Positions 19,824 to 29,400 of a DNA stretch of 47,431 nucleotides are shown here, one piece after another. Location: the NCBI GenBank assembly GCA_934667175.1, contig CAKULN010000022.1:1-47431 (forward strand), written 5' to 3'. The translations under genes and the position numbers were made by a program. Numbering within the stretch: position 1 is the first letter of the stretch; each line of letters begins with the position of its first letter. Under the pieces are notes generated by a model. It was not told the origin of the DNA. It saw only the letters and a list, made by a program, of their open reading frames with translations, and ran no database searches. The DNA comes from an uncultured Bacteroidales bacterium. Lineage in GTDB: Bacteria; Bacteroidota; Bacteroidia; Bacteroidales; UBA932.

Positions 19824-20504
19824 CTAAAGCGAAATCTCATCGAGCATCTCACCAGACTTCTCTCCCGTCTTGATGTTGATGAAGAAGTACTTCAGGAACA
19901 CCTTCGGAGCCGCTGCGGTCACTTCACCGTGTACGGCCTTGTAGTCGGCAAGAATGTCGATCTGCTCATCGACGATGGTTCTAGGAGCACCGATGCTCAC
20001 GGCCTTGCTGTAGGCTCTGGTCACACCCTTGCTCTGCGGAGCCGACGCCATAATGACGAGCCTGAGGTCGTCCTTCTCTGCAGGCGGATCCGGCAGTTGG
20101 AAATGGAAGTTGGCGGCAGTCAGCGAGAGATCCGCCTCGCAAGGGGCATCGACACCCGTAAGCACAGGCGGAGTCGTGAGCGCCGTTCCTCCTGCCTTGA
20201 CTATCCAGAAGTTCAGCCTCGAATAGAGGTTCGCCCCAGAAATCTTGCTCGACGTTCCGAGAACGGACTTGCCCTTCTGCGTGTTCGCCAATGCGTTCCA
20301 CGCAAGAATCTGCGCATTGGTGAGACCTTTCCAGCCCTGCGAGAGCTGCTTGAAGATTGCCTTGACGGAAGACTGCGCGGCCGTCTTGAAACCGCCGCCG
20401 TAGCCACGGTTGCGGATGTACTTGCGTCCACGGACCTTCGCCGCGGTCACTCCCTTCGCCGAGCCTGACATCTCCTCGAAGGCGATTGATGGAATGTACT
20501 TCAT
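19824..20504 (-). CDS. DUF6266 family protein 1
   Basis: This 226-aa protein begins with the hallmark shared by its neighbours: MKYIPSIAFEEMSGSAKGVTA, a basic stretch (RGRKYIRNRGYGG), then a helix with AW and NALAN (residues about 55-75). The C-terminal part is strand-rich. DUF6266 has no assigned function. It is the last gene of a three-gene operon with the 248-aa gene and DUF6266 protein 2, ending at a strong terminator. Confidence 0.8.
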   Translation of the reverse strand: MKYIPSIAFEEMSGSAKGVTAAKVRGRKYIRNRGYGGGFKTAAQSSVKAIFKQLSQGWKGLTNAQILAWNALANTQKGKSVLGTSSKISGANLYSRLNFWIVKAGGTALTTPPVLTGVDAPCEADLSLTAANFHFQLPDPPAEKDDLRLVIMASAPQSKGVTRAYSKAVSIGAPRTIVDEQIDILADYKAVHGEVTAAAPKVFLKYFFINIKTGEKSGEMLDEISL

Positions 20505-20544
20505 AATGAAATGATATTAAAATGGTTGAACAATGGTATCGCTA

Positions 20545-21291
20545 TTATTGGTTGACATTATCAGATGTTGGTTCAGCAACAGAATCATTCCCGTTCCGGA
20601 CGATGAATATATTGATGAAGTCCCCTTGGTTGGCACCCTCACCGAATGCCAGCCTTCCCTCGCAGGAAAGCGTCTTTCCCTTGAGCCGACAGACCGAGGT
20701 CGGTGTCCCGAACGTGTAGGAATATGCGCTCGCCGTCACCACTGGGAACGTGATGTCGATGTCCTCCGGCAGTCCCTCCACCGAGCACTCGAAAGCGTCC
20801 TTGTAGTCCGCCCCTGCGAACTTGCTGAAGCAGATGTACAGGTAGCACCAATTGTCGGTGACTACGGCCTTCGTGTCGGAAGCCGACTGGCTGCCGCTCC
20901 CGCCGTTCTCGATTGACGGCCTTATGACCGTATTCAGCGGGCAGTCCATCCTCTGGCCGAGAGTGACATAGGCCGATGCGAAATACAATGTCAGCGGCCC
21001 GAACTCGTCAAACTCCGGCAGCTTCTCCACGCATATAGTCCGCGCATCCTTTATCCAGGATTTCACAATCGTGCTCGCACCATCCGACTTTGAAGACCGC
21101 AGAAACACCGCAGTCACCGCACTTCTGTTGATGCTCATATCCGGAGCAGTGATCTCTAAAACCTCCGCAGCCTTATACGATTCGTTCGCCGTGTCAATGC
21201 TGACCATTCCGTTGAGAATCACAAGACCTTTCTCCTGCCAGTCACGGAACTCAATTTCCGCCACACCGAAATTATTTGCCAATGCCTTCAT
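20545..21291 (-). CDS. Hypothetical protein in the DUF6266 operon
   Basis: This 248-aa protein is not recognised. It is strand-rich, with no signal peptide or membrane segment, and it lacks the SAKGVT start of the DUF6266 proteins. It lies 4 bp after DUF6266 protein 2 and 40 bp before protein 1, so it is surely co-transcribed with them and may be a partner or structural subunit. No catalytic motif is seen. Confidence 0.7.
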   Translation of the reverse strand: MKALANNFGVAEIEFRDWQEKGLVILNGMVSIDTANESYKAAEVLEITAPDMSINRSAVTAVFLRSSKSDGASTIVKSWIKDARTICVEKLPEFDEFGPLTLYFASAYVTLGQRMDCPLNTVIRPSIENGGSGSQSASDTKAVVTDNWCYLYICFSKFAGADYKDAFECSVEGLPEDIDITFPVVTASAYSYTFGTPTSVCRLKGKTLSCEGRLAFGEGANQGDFINIFIVRNGNDSVAEPTSDNVNQ

Positions 21292-21295
21292 ATCG

Positions 21296-22387
21296 TCATC
21301 CCCTGATTACATTTACCGCCACTTCCGCCGCCGTCCCGAACACCTCGAACTCCCTCAGATACTGACCGCCTCTCCTTGATATGGCGATGCGCCTCCCGTA
21401 TCCCTCCACGCCGACAAGAGGCTTGACTGAATGCTCGATGCACGAGATCTCATACTTGCATTTTCCAAGTCCTCTTCCCATAAGGAAACAATCCACCTCA
21501 TTGCGTGGGAAATCCTCATCGTTGAAGTCAATGTACATATATGAACCGTTGCCGAGGAATCCGTATTCTCCCGAAGACGTCACCATAACAGGACTTCGGG
21601 AAAGCTCCAGACTCATATCCTTGAACGGAGAGTTCGCATCCGATACCGCATCGGAGAAATTCATACGTGGACGAACCTTGTAGAGTTTCTTGTTCACGTT
21701 GGAAAGCTCGCCGCATATCGTGGAAACCGCCATCGACTCACCGGTGAACCCTGTCTCAGGGTCCATCCACCAGAACGAAAGAAAATACTTCTGCCCGAGA
21801 ACCGGTGCGAACCCGATTCGGTCAAGATAGGCCTCGGTTATGTCCGCATCTCCCCAGTCCGGGGAGAATGCAGGAGTGATGATGACGATGCTGCTCCATC
21901 CGGAAGAAACGCCTCTACTCGTGGTCTGAGACATCTTCACGACAAGCCTGTGATGCTCAGAAGGCTGGTTCAGTCCAACGAATATGATCCTGTCCGGAGT
22001 CACCCAAAAATCGTCGTAGTCCACCTCAGGCACATCCGATGTATAGACCGGAGCCGTTTCCAAAGCTGGCATACCTGCCAAAGCCCGGTTGGTATTGATT
22101 CGCACGAACGCATTGTGCGCCGTCAGTTCCGCCGCCTTGCCGAACGTCGAGATGCCTTTCATCCTGTCCGCCAAAATCTCCCAGCCCTTCATCTGGGAAT
22201 CGGAAAGCTGCTTGTATGACCGGGAGATCCTGGACAGGGTGTTGCGGCTCACGGCCTGTGCCGGAGTTGTTATGCTGCTGTGCTGTGATTTTGTTGAAAG
22301 AATGGTTCTGCCCTTCGTGCTCCGGGCAGTGACTCCCTTTGCGGAGCCCGAGAAATCGCTGAACGCTATGGATGGCCTGACTATCAT
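21296..22387 (-). CDS. DUF6266 family protein 2 (extended)
   Basis: This protein of about 363 aa has an N-terminus (MIVRPSIAFSDFSGSAKGVTA, then STKGRTILS and SRSYKQLSDSQMKGWEILAD) that matches DUF6266, followed by a longer strand-rich C-terminal region. The ATG at 22387 aligns with the paralogue's start and is preferred over the TTG at 22405. It is the first gene of the operon and is preceded by a canonical promoter. Confidence 0.8.
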   Translation of the reverse strand: MIVRPSIAFSDFSGSAKGVTARSTKGRTILSTKSQHSSITTPAQAVSRNTLSRISRSYKQLSDSQMKGWEILADRMKGISTFGKAAELTAHNAFVRINTNRALAGMPALETAPVYTSDVPEVDYDDFWVTPDRIIFVGLNQPSEHHRLVVKMSQTTSRGVSSGWSSIVIITPAFSPDWGDADITEAYLDRIGFAPVLGQKYFLSFWWMDPETGFTGESMAVSTICGELSNVNKKLYKVRPRMNFSDAVSDANSPFKDMSLELSRSPVMVTSSGEYGFLGNGSYMYIDFNDEDFPRNEVDCFLMGRGLGKCKYEISCIEHSVKPLVGVEGYGRRIAISRRGGQYLREFEVFGTAAEVAVNVIRG

Positions 22388-22426
22388 TGTCTCTGATTTA
22401 GTCAAGCAGCCTTGCGATTCCGATTA

Positions 22427-22458
22427 CAAATATAATAATATTTTACTTATCAATCAAA
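22427..22458 (-). promoter_or_regulatory. Promoter of the DUF6266 operon (TTTG-N20-TATATTTG)
   Basis: On the minus strand TTTG (22455-22458) and TATATTTG (22427-22434) are spaced by exactly 20 nt. Transcription would begin about 33 nt before the ATG at 22387. The remainder of 22459-22680 is AT-rich and otherwise featureless. Confidence 0.75.
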
Positions 22459-22680
22459 TAATTGGCATAAACAACATAAACAATTACTTTATATTAAGAA
22501 TAGTAAATTTGCCAAATCAATTTGAACTTCACTTATGACTGAAATCAAGCAATGGACACGGATGATATTGGTTTATATCATTAAAGTCAGCCCCTATAGA
22601 GCAGCTGTTGTCCTCTCGTAATGATAGAACGAATTTGTATGATTTCGGCAGGCTGCATGAGCAGATAGTATTTTTTTTAC

Positions 22681-22688
22681 TAAATTTG
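22681..22688 (+). promoter_or_regulatory. Promoter -7 box of the PstS-like gene
   Basis: It reads TAAATTTG, matching TAnnTTTG. Because the ATG at 22691 is only 2 nt after the box, that start would lie upstream of the transcript, so the ATG at 22733 is chosen. Confidence 0.6.
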
Positions 22689-22732
22689 TCATGAGACACG
22701 CAAGATTTTCAGGAATAACGATTTTTATTGAC

Positions 22733-23707
22733 ATGAAAATGATTCTACATATGTTGACCTGCGCTGCTTTAATGGCGGTCAGCCTCTGCGGATGTGACAA
22801 AACGGAGAAAAAAGAACCAATCCCTAAAGTCGATTTGAAAGACTGGCCGCTTACGGATTGCTCGACCAGCACCCGTCCTGTCCGGGATCTCGTGGCATAC
22901 AGACTCCTTGGTGTACCATACAAATGGGAAGAGGACTGGTTGAGTGGGACTACGTATATCATTCAGCCGGATTTCACCAAAACTGAATCATCTTTCTCCT
23001 ACAAGGACTACTTGTCCAAGAATTTCTGCAGCGGCACGCACGGAGCCTACGAGAATCTCATTGAATCCAAGACAGACGTGATCATCGCAAGCCGTGATAT
23101 TTCCAGGAACGAACAGGAACTGGCCCGCAATAGCGGTGTCGAGATTGAGACGGAGCCCTTGGCAATCGACGCTCTTGTGTTCATAGTCAATCCAACGAAT
23201 CCCGTCAAGAATCTGAGTTCCGATCAGGTACGAAAGATTTACACCGGAGAGATCACCAACTGGAAAGAGGCCGGTGGCGTTGACCACGCCATCACTCCTT
23301 ATATCCGCAATGCGGATTCGGGAAGCCAGGAAAAAATGGAGACTCTTGTGATGAATGGACTGACTATGATTGACGGCACTTATATGCCGGAGATCATTGG
23401 TTCACAGATGGCCTCTCCATATCTGCAGATCGAAATTGATGAATATGGCATCGGCTACACGCCGTTCTTCTATTGTACGGCGATGGTCCGTGACCTGCTG
23501 AAAGTGAATATGCTATCCATTGATGGTGTCGCGCCAAGCAAGAAGTCTCTTTCAGAAAATACATATCCGTTCGTATCAAGCATTTATGCAGCCGTCCGCA
23601 AGACTGAAGACCACGAGAGCATGGCATACAAGCTCTTTCAGTTCCTATTCACGAAACAAGGTGCGGATATGGTCGACGAGAGCGGGTATATTTCAATACG
23701 GAAATAA
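22733..23707 (+). CDS. PstS-like substrate-binding lipoprotein
   Basis: This protein of about 324 aa has a lipoprotein signal (ALMAVSLCGC). The mature part matches the PstS/PBP-like-2 phosphate-binding fold: GTHGAYENLIE, TDVIIASRDISRNE, LAIDALVFIVNPTNPV, LSSDQVRKIYTGEITNWKE, then RNADSGSQEKME. In PstS those loops bind phosphate with Ser/Thr/Arg/Asp. No Pst transporter genes are nearby, so it may be an adsorption decoy, a receptor or a signalling lipoprotein rather than part of a transporter. It is transcribed alone, divergent from the DUF6266 operon. Confidence 0.75.
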   Translation: MKMILHMLTCAALMAVSLCGCDKTEKKEPIPKVDLKDWPLTDCSTSTRPVRDLVAYRLLGVPYKWEEDWLSGTTYIIQPDFTKTESSFSYKDYLSKNFCSGTHGAYENLIESKTDVIIASRDISRNEQELARNSGVEIETEPLAIDALVFIVNPTNPVKNLSSDQVRKIYTGEITNWKEAGGVDHAITPYIRNADSGSQEKMETLVMNGLTMIDGTYMPEIIGSQMASPYLQIEIDEYGIGYTPFFYCTAMVRDLLKVNMLSIDGVAPSKKSLSENTYPFVSSIYAAVRKTEDHESMAYKLFQFLFTKQGADMVDESGYISIRK

Positions 23708-23738
23708 ATGTTCTAAAGCGGTTATGCCCGATTAATGC

Positions 23739-24473
23739 TCATCTTTCCGGAGCATCTATAGACAACAGAAATGACGCTTTCGCATAATTGTTTCTATACC
23801 CTGTAATTGTGTCAATGAGTGAATACCTGCAATAGACCTGATATTCCGGCAACGATAGTCCCCATAAGGTTCTATAGCCTTTCACCAACACCGAAATAGA
23901 CTCATCAGCATCCGTCGTACAGTTCTCCTCTGCGACAAATGTCCGCATCAATCCTGGTATTACTCCTGCTCCTGGACTTGTGAACTGCATCTTCAAATGA
24001 AGCCTATATCGGCCGGCATGGCATCCGTCCTCCATCAATGCCTTGAAGTTGATTCGAAGTGTGTCTCCGTCATCAACCTCAACAGCTGATACGAACTCAA
24101 TATGCGCAACTGGAAACGGTCTCCATTCTTTAGGCTCCGGAATATGCTCGTTGCCGAGTTGTGCGAATCCGTGGTATGCTGACACGAATAGATTGTGTCC
24201 GGTGATATGTGATTTTTCGTCAAACGGCGGACGATGGGACGGAACGGATTTGGCGCATTCGTTCCAACGGAGTTGAACATCGTGGTCAAGTGTTCGCCAG
24301 GCAGCAAGGGCACGTCGATGGATTTCAGATACTGCAACCTGCCCTGATGTTCGTGGGAACTTACAGACGGACTTCTTCCGGAAATAGCACTGTCCGTTGC
24401 GGTGATAGAACGTGATATCCCCGACTGAAGCCCAACAGTCGGAGAATCTTGAATTTGGAATATACTTCGGCAT
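23739..24473 (-). CDS. DUF6266-like protein 3
   Basis: This protein of about 244 aa starts MPKYIPNSRFSDCWASVGDITF, a diverged form of the DUF6266 N-terminus, followed by a basic segment (YFRKKSVCKFPRT) and a helix with AWRTL and WNECAK, then a strand-rich half. The ATG at 24473 is chosen because it aligns with the paralogues; the frame is open to an upstream ATG at 24560. It is convergent with the PstS-like gene and has its own -7 box. Confidence 0.7.
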   Translation of the reverse strand: MPKYIPNSRFSDCWASVGDITFYHRNGQCYFRKKSVCKFPRTSGQVAVSEIHRRALAAWRTLDHDVQLRWNECAKSVPSHRPPFDEKSHITGHNLFVSAYHGFAQLGNEHIPEPKEWRPFPVAHIEFVSAVEVDDGDTLRINFKALMEDGCHAGRYRLHLKMQFTSPGAGVIPGLMRTFVAEENCTTDADESISVLVKGYRTLWGLSLPEYQVYCRYSLIDTITGYRNNYAKASFLLSIDAPER

Positions 24474-24588
24474 AGCTTCAACGATTGACGGGTTAATGAT
24501 GTAGTCAGGATTGGAGGACTGTGCCCGGAAAGGATGTGTAGCTTGAAGTCTTCCCCACATAGGTAGCTCATAGGGACTTCAATAGGGA

Positions 24589-24596
24589 CAAAGTTA
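24589..24596 (-). promoter_or_regulatory. Promoter -7 box of DUF6266-like gene 3
   Basis: On the minus strand it reads TAACTTTG (TAnnTTTG). It lies 29 nt before the ATG at 24560 and 116 nt before the ATG at 24473. Confidence 0.5.
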
Positions 24597-24729
24597 CGGA
24601 TAATCCGGCAATATTGAAGGTCCTACACTGTTCAGCATCTCTTTGGAAGACGTTGAACCGTCTCGTTATTAACATTCATATATATCCTTCTATTCGCTTC
24701 AGGCGTGTGATTTGGTTCCATTATGCACT

Positions 24730-26080
24730 GGGCTGGGAGCGTGCGTATATCCCACCGCTCGACTCGAAGGAAGTCGGAAAGGGCGATACGTAAGCATCGT
24801 TCTTTCTGTCTTCCGGAGAGTGAGCAGGCAAGCCGATAGGCGCGGCAGGAGCCGGACGGTACGACGGTCGGGGCGAGAGATGACAGTCTTTCCGACTCTG
24901 GCACGGATGGTCTAATCCGGGTGAAACGGCAATACACTTCGAACGTGTGAGCCGGGCCGGTGGAAGGGGCTTGAGTGACGGAGTGGAGGCGGAGGGATTG
25001 GAGCGGTTCAGGCTGACGAGACAGTATTGGCTCGGCAGCCCCTGCGGAAATCCCGCAGCCGCAACGTAGGAACTGAAGCCCCTGGAGCGTCTAGGCCCGG
25101 CACAACAGAGAGCGGAGTGACAACGTAGCGATTCCGCTCTGCGAGTCTGGGAGAGACGGTGTGCAGAGCAACGGAACAACGTCTGTCACAGTCTCGCGTC
25201 TCTGCTCGCCCTCGTAGGATGTGTCCGTAACGAAGTGGAGGACACTTCCGGAGAGGATGAAGCGAGCGTCAAAGAAATCAAGGCGAAGCCTTACCTCTTT
25301 CCCGCAGGTCTGGTGCGGACGCAATGGAGCGTCAGTGTAATGGAGTCCGTGCCAGTCCTGCCCATAGGGAGTGGCGAGCCTCGCTTCTCTGGCCGCAAGG
25401 CCTGTGAAGTGTGGATGAACGAGCCTCTCCCAAACAGACAGTGCGGAAGTGGACGGCGACGAAGGAGCTGTCGTCTTCCGCAATACCGCTGACATCCAGT
25501 GAGCGGATGCGAACGATCAGAAAAGACATCGGCAAAAGCCGATACCTTGCCGACGGAGTGATTTCTTGAAGTAGAGAGCTCCGCTCGAAGACTTGAAGAA
25601 ATCACGGAGAAGGCCCGCAGCTGTGCTGCTAAGGCTGGCGACTTCTCGGACTTCCGGCCGTCTTTCAAGGGACAATGGTAGAGTTCGGACAATGCTGGAA
25701 TTGAATAGACCACCCTCGCACATCACGCCGGAAGTCCTGAACTCCCTGACGGGCCTGGAGGCCGTTGGCCCTTGAAGGGAGTTCAATGTCGCCAGCCGCC
25801 CCGAAGGAGCGGATTCGGAGGCAGGACGGTAGAACTCGCACTGACGGAGCAACTTAACATAATATAGATTGCGTGCGGAGCGAAAACAGACGGTGGGTAG
25901 GGACCCGCCGATCTGTTACGCAATCTCGATATGATTATGTTATGTTGCGAGATTCGAGGGATAACGCTCGCGTCGCACTTTGGGAGCGGAATCGGTTATG
26001 GTCCCTTCGGGGCTATGGGGGATGAAAGGGTCGAGTCTTCTGGCTTTCGGAGAGAAGCGGAGAAAGACTGAAGTCTCGAC
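24730..26080 (+). ncRNA. Large structured RNA candidate
   Basis: No protein-coding gene is credible in this GC-rich stretch, yet it is packed with long helices. Examples are gccgggcc 24951-24958 with ggcccggc 25094-25101; aggggctt 24965-24972 with aagcccct 25076-25083; ctgcgg/ccgcag 25042-25058; agagcgga/tccgctct near 25109-25140; ctggtgcggac 25310-25320 with gtccgtgccag 25345-25355; a 15-bp near-perfect stem 25558-25572/25591-25605; ggctggcgac 25633-25642 with gtcgccagcc 25788-25797; gaactccct/agggagttc 25739-25784; and agattgcgt/acgcaatct 25866-25926. Several helices need G-U pairs that exist only if the plus strand is the RNA. Boundaries are approximate, and no clear promoter is seen. It merges at its 3' side with repeat copy C. 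Confidence 0.6.
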
Positions 26081-26241
26081 ACCGCTACTTTATTACCGAG
26101 CGAAGCGAGTTTGGAATGTTCGGAGGTTTGGCGGTCGGAGCGCAGCGGAGAGCGTCAATCTTCCGGTTCCGCTCTGCCCATTGAGGCAAGTCTTTCGGCA
26201 TCGCAGCGGATGCGGAGATGCCGGATGTATGCCGGGCGTTC
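26076..26241 (+). repeat. Dispersed structured repeat, copy C
   Basis: It starts gacaccgctact..attaccgagcgaagcgag as copy B does, and continues through gcggtcggagcg, the agcgga/tccgct stem and gcatcgcagcggatgc, then stops in gccgggcgtt. It directly continues the structured RNA region and lies about 190 bp upstream of the large ATPase gene. The 26242-26433 gap holds only the promoter. Confidence 0.8.
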
Positions 26242-26398
26242 ATACGGATGCAAAGCTGCAGATTAATGGCAAGAATGCTGTTGAGGTCATTTGCTAGAAT
26301 GAAGTTACAAGAAAAAATAGTCTAAGAAACAGAAAGATTTCGCGAACGAAATGATTGACATATTGGGTATAATTCAGTTTACTATAAGTCTTTTTTAG

Positions 26399-26406
26399 TA
26401 AATTTG
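26399..26406 (+). promoter_or_regulatory. Promoter -7 box of the ATPase/helicase-PIN operon
   Basis: It reads TAAATTTG (TAnnTTTG), 28 nt before the ATG at 26434. The -33 position shows only a weak TTTA. Confidence 0.6.
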
Positions 26407-26433
26407 CATATAGCAAGTTAAACATGCCCAAAC

Positions 26434-29400
26434 ATGATTTATAACAGTTCTAATACCAGCGATGACAATATCATCAAACTCCTCCAGAATAGGTGGGGAT
26501 GTGATAAATTCATTTTTGATTGCAAAATTGGGAAACATCCAAAAAAATCGGATGTTCAGTCATATATTTCCAACGTTAAGTACCAGGGCAAAATTCTAAA
26601 ATATCCCAATGGACAATGGATAACTTGTAATGTAAAACAGGTATTGCCTTATGGTGATTACAAGATGGAATTTGTTCTTGCTCCTCGTGATTTCAGAGAA
26701 AAAATAGGAAATCTATTTCTGCTCAAAGCAGATATACATTCTTTTGTAAAGCTGAATCCGGAATCTCAATCAAAAGTAGCAAGTTTACGCAAGGAGAATA
26801 ATCAGAAGCGTCTTGAAAAAGGCAAAGATGTTTATTCGGATAAGGAGCAGGAGTTGTTTGAATATTGGGGAGTGAGTAATTGCAATTTCATTGGACTTTA
26901 TCATTATGATGAGAAGTCTGGACACTCTTCAATCGATGATATAAGAAAGCCTAATTTTGCCAAAATTCCATACTATCCAAATGACGAAGCGAAGAAGCCC
27001 ATTACTCTTTGGTTGAGGAATTCCATACCCGGATTGAAGGATGGCAACTACTATCTTTTTAATTGGAAGTTATCAGGAGCTGACTTCTATAATCCATACG
27101 AGATTTACATCGACTTTGATTTTAGACCTCAGGAAATACGGCCACAATGGTTTATTGAGCAGTTGTTCAATGATCGATATAATGACAAATCTAAAAATTT
27201 TGAATCGTCCACCAATTTTCTTGATACTCTTAGCAAACAGTTGAGTGCGAAGGAGTCAACATTTATCTATGAATTGTTGCAGAATGCTAACGATTATCCA
27301 GTGGATGGGGCTCCTGTAGATGTAGAGTTTAGGATATTGGATAACTACTTGGTATTTATGCATTCCGGGGCGTATTTCAATGTAAGGAATATATCCGGTA
27401 TATGTGGCATTAATGAAAAGGAGAAGTCAGCGAATAAAAAAACTATTGGGTATAAGGGAATCGGTTTCAAGACAGTTTTTCTCAATAACCACTACGTTTA
27501 TATTCGCACTGGAGAGTATTCTTTTAGATTTGAAGAGAAAGCAAAGGCAATCAAACGTCTTGAGGCTCCTTGGCCAATCTTGCCAATTTGGACAGGTGCA
27601 GACGAAATTCCGAAAGAAATATTACCTGTAATCGCATCACCAGATGCTATTGAGAAATATAGGGTACAAATTGCGCTTCGCCCAGATAATCCGTCAATTT
27701 TGCGCTATGGACGAAAAAGTTACGAGAACCTATTCAAAGAGGTGTTTGAAGACTCAAATTTGATACTGTTTATCCCTAACGTCCGTTCAGTCAAAGTGTA
27801 TATTGGAGATGAACTCGTGAGGGATTGCGTTGTAGATGAGGATAGGTGGGTTATAGGTGACTATGAGCAGGACATTGATGAGGAATTCCAAAAACTTGTT
27901 AATAAGGATATAGAAACCGGAAAAAGCCGTATCCCTGAAAAATATAAGGACTTTGACAGAACCAAGGTGTCTTTTGCCTGCAGGAAAGAGGGTCGAAAGT
28001 TGTTGCCTGTTGAAAATGCTCATCTGTATTGCTATCTGCCAACAAGCGCGTCATGGGGATTCCCTTTCCTTCTCAATACTGATATGATTCCGAAAGGTGA
28101 CCGCGATGATATAGAAAGGGAGGTTTATCTAAAGGATGAGGACGAGACCAATTTCAATTTAGAGCTCGCCAAAATTGCCGGGAAGAAATTTTTCTGCTGG
28201 ATTCAAGACCTCATTAAAAGCGGGAGCTACGATTATGACTCTATCTTCTCGCTTGTCCCAGACTTTGACAAGTGTATTAAGGAGACGGATGAGAAGTATA
28301 AGGACTTTATAGAAAATTTTAAGAGCGGATTTGAATCTCTGTTGGAAAATTCCGAGATAGTCCCTGTGTTAATTGACAAGCAGATTGCATTCAAATCGGT
28401 CTCAGATGTGATTTATGACACGACAGGACTCTCGTGTGCCGGCATAATGTCTGACGATGATATACTCTCATTGTCGAACTGGGATGGATATTTCCCACAT
28501 CCTCTTTTGCGAAATTATAGCAGGGCGACATTAATGCCTAGAATCAAATCATTCCTATCAATGTATCATATTGATGATCAACTGTACGATAAGGATGTTT
28601 TGCACGATGCTGTAGAAGAGGACGCATTTCAGAAGTGGCTTGCTTTGCAAGACAACAATGATAAATTCCTCGAATTTCTATTAAAGAAGAACCTGGTTGA
28701 TTATTTCGATGATAGCCAAATATTCTTAGCCGAAAGTGGCGGACTCTACAAGCAGGAAGACTTATATTATTCAGTTGATGACTACTATGAGGACTTGACG
28801 GCTTTGGATTCTTATCTTGGGCGGCTCTCTTTAAGAACACGAATTCTGTGTGAGCAAGATAAGGATTGGGAAGACTTCAAAGATAACTTCAAGACTTTCG
28901 ATCCAGATGATTTTGTCGATGATGTTCTTCTCGATGGCGATAACAAGGAAGAGGTTTGTTCAATACTGTCAGATGTTAAAGCCTCAGTACCTTTTATGCA
29001 TTTCCTATCACGCAATGTAGGGTTTGCCGAAAGTTATAAGGACTTCCCATTCGTTGATTCGGACGGGAGCATCATTGAAAATTTCAAGGATGTCAGTCTA
29101 ATATTTGCTCCTTCAGAAGATGCAGAATCTATGCGGGAAGAAACTTGGTTTGACCGGTCATGGATTGCCATCATCTCCTCATCTTATGATGAAGTTGCTA
29201 GACAGTATTTTCTTGATCATTTTGGAGTCAGAAACTATGCTGATAAGATTGTTATAGATAAAATTATATGTAATTCTGATTATCAAGAGGATATCAATAA
29301 TAATCTTGAGGACTTTGAGGCCAACAAATCGTTTGTTGGGTTTGTTTTCCAAAATCGAGATGCAATTAAGGACAATGCACTTAGCGGCTATGTAGTATCC

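Noticed and set aside
22691..22732. ATG 22691 as start of the PstS-like protein
   Set aside because: It is 2 nt after the -7 box and would put extra residues before the lipoprotein signal; ATG 22733 fits better.
24740..25100. Possible group II intron start (gtgcg at 24740s) in the structured region
   Set aside because: No reverse transcriptase, no recognisable domain V (paired gagccg..cggttc at the right distance) and no intron 3' end were found.
24632..25852. Several open frames on both strands of the structured region
   Set aside because: They overlap one another in many frames, are rich in Arg/Ser/Pro from palindromic GC-rich DNA, and show no domain or promoter.
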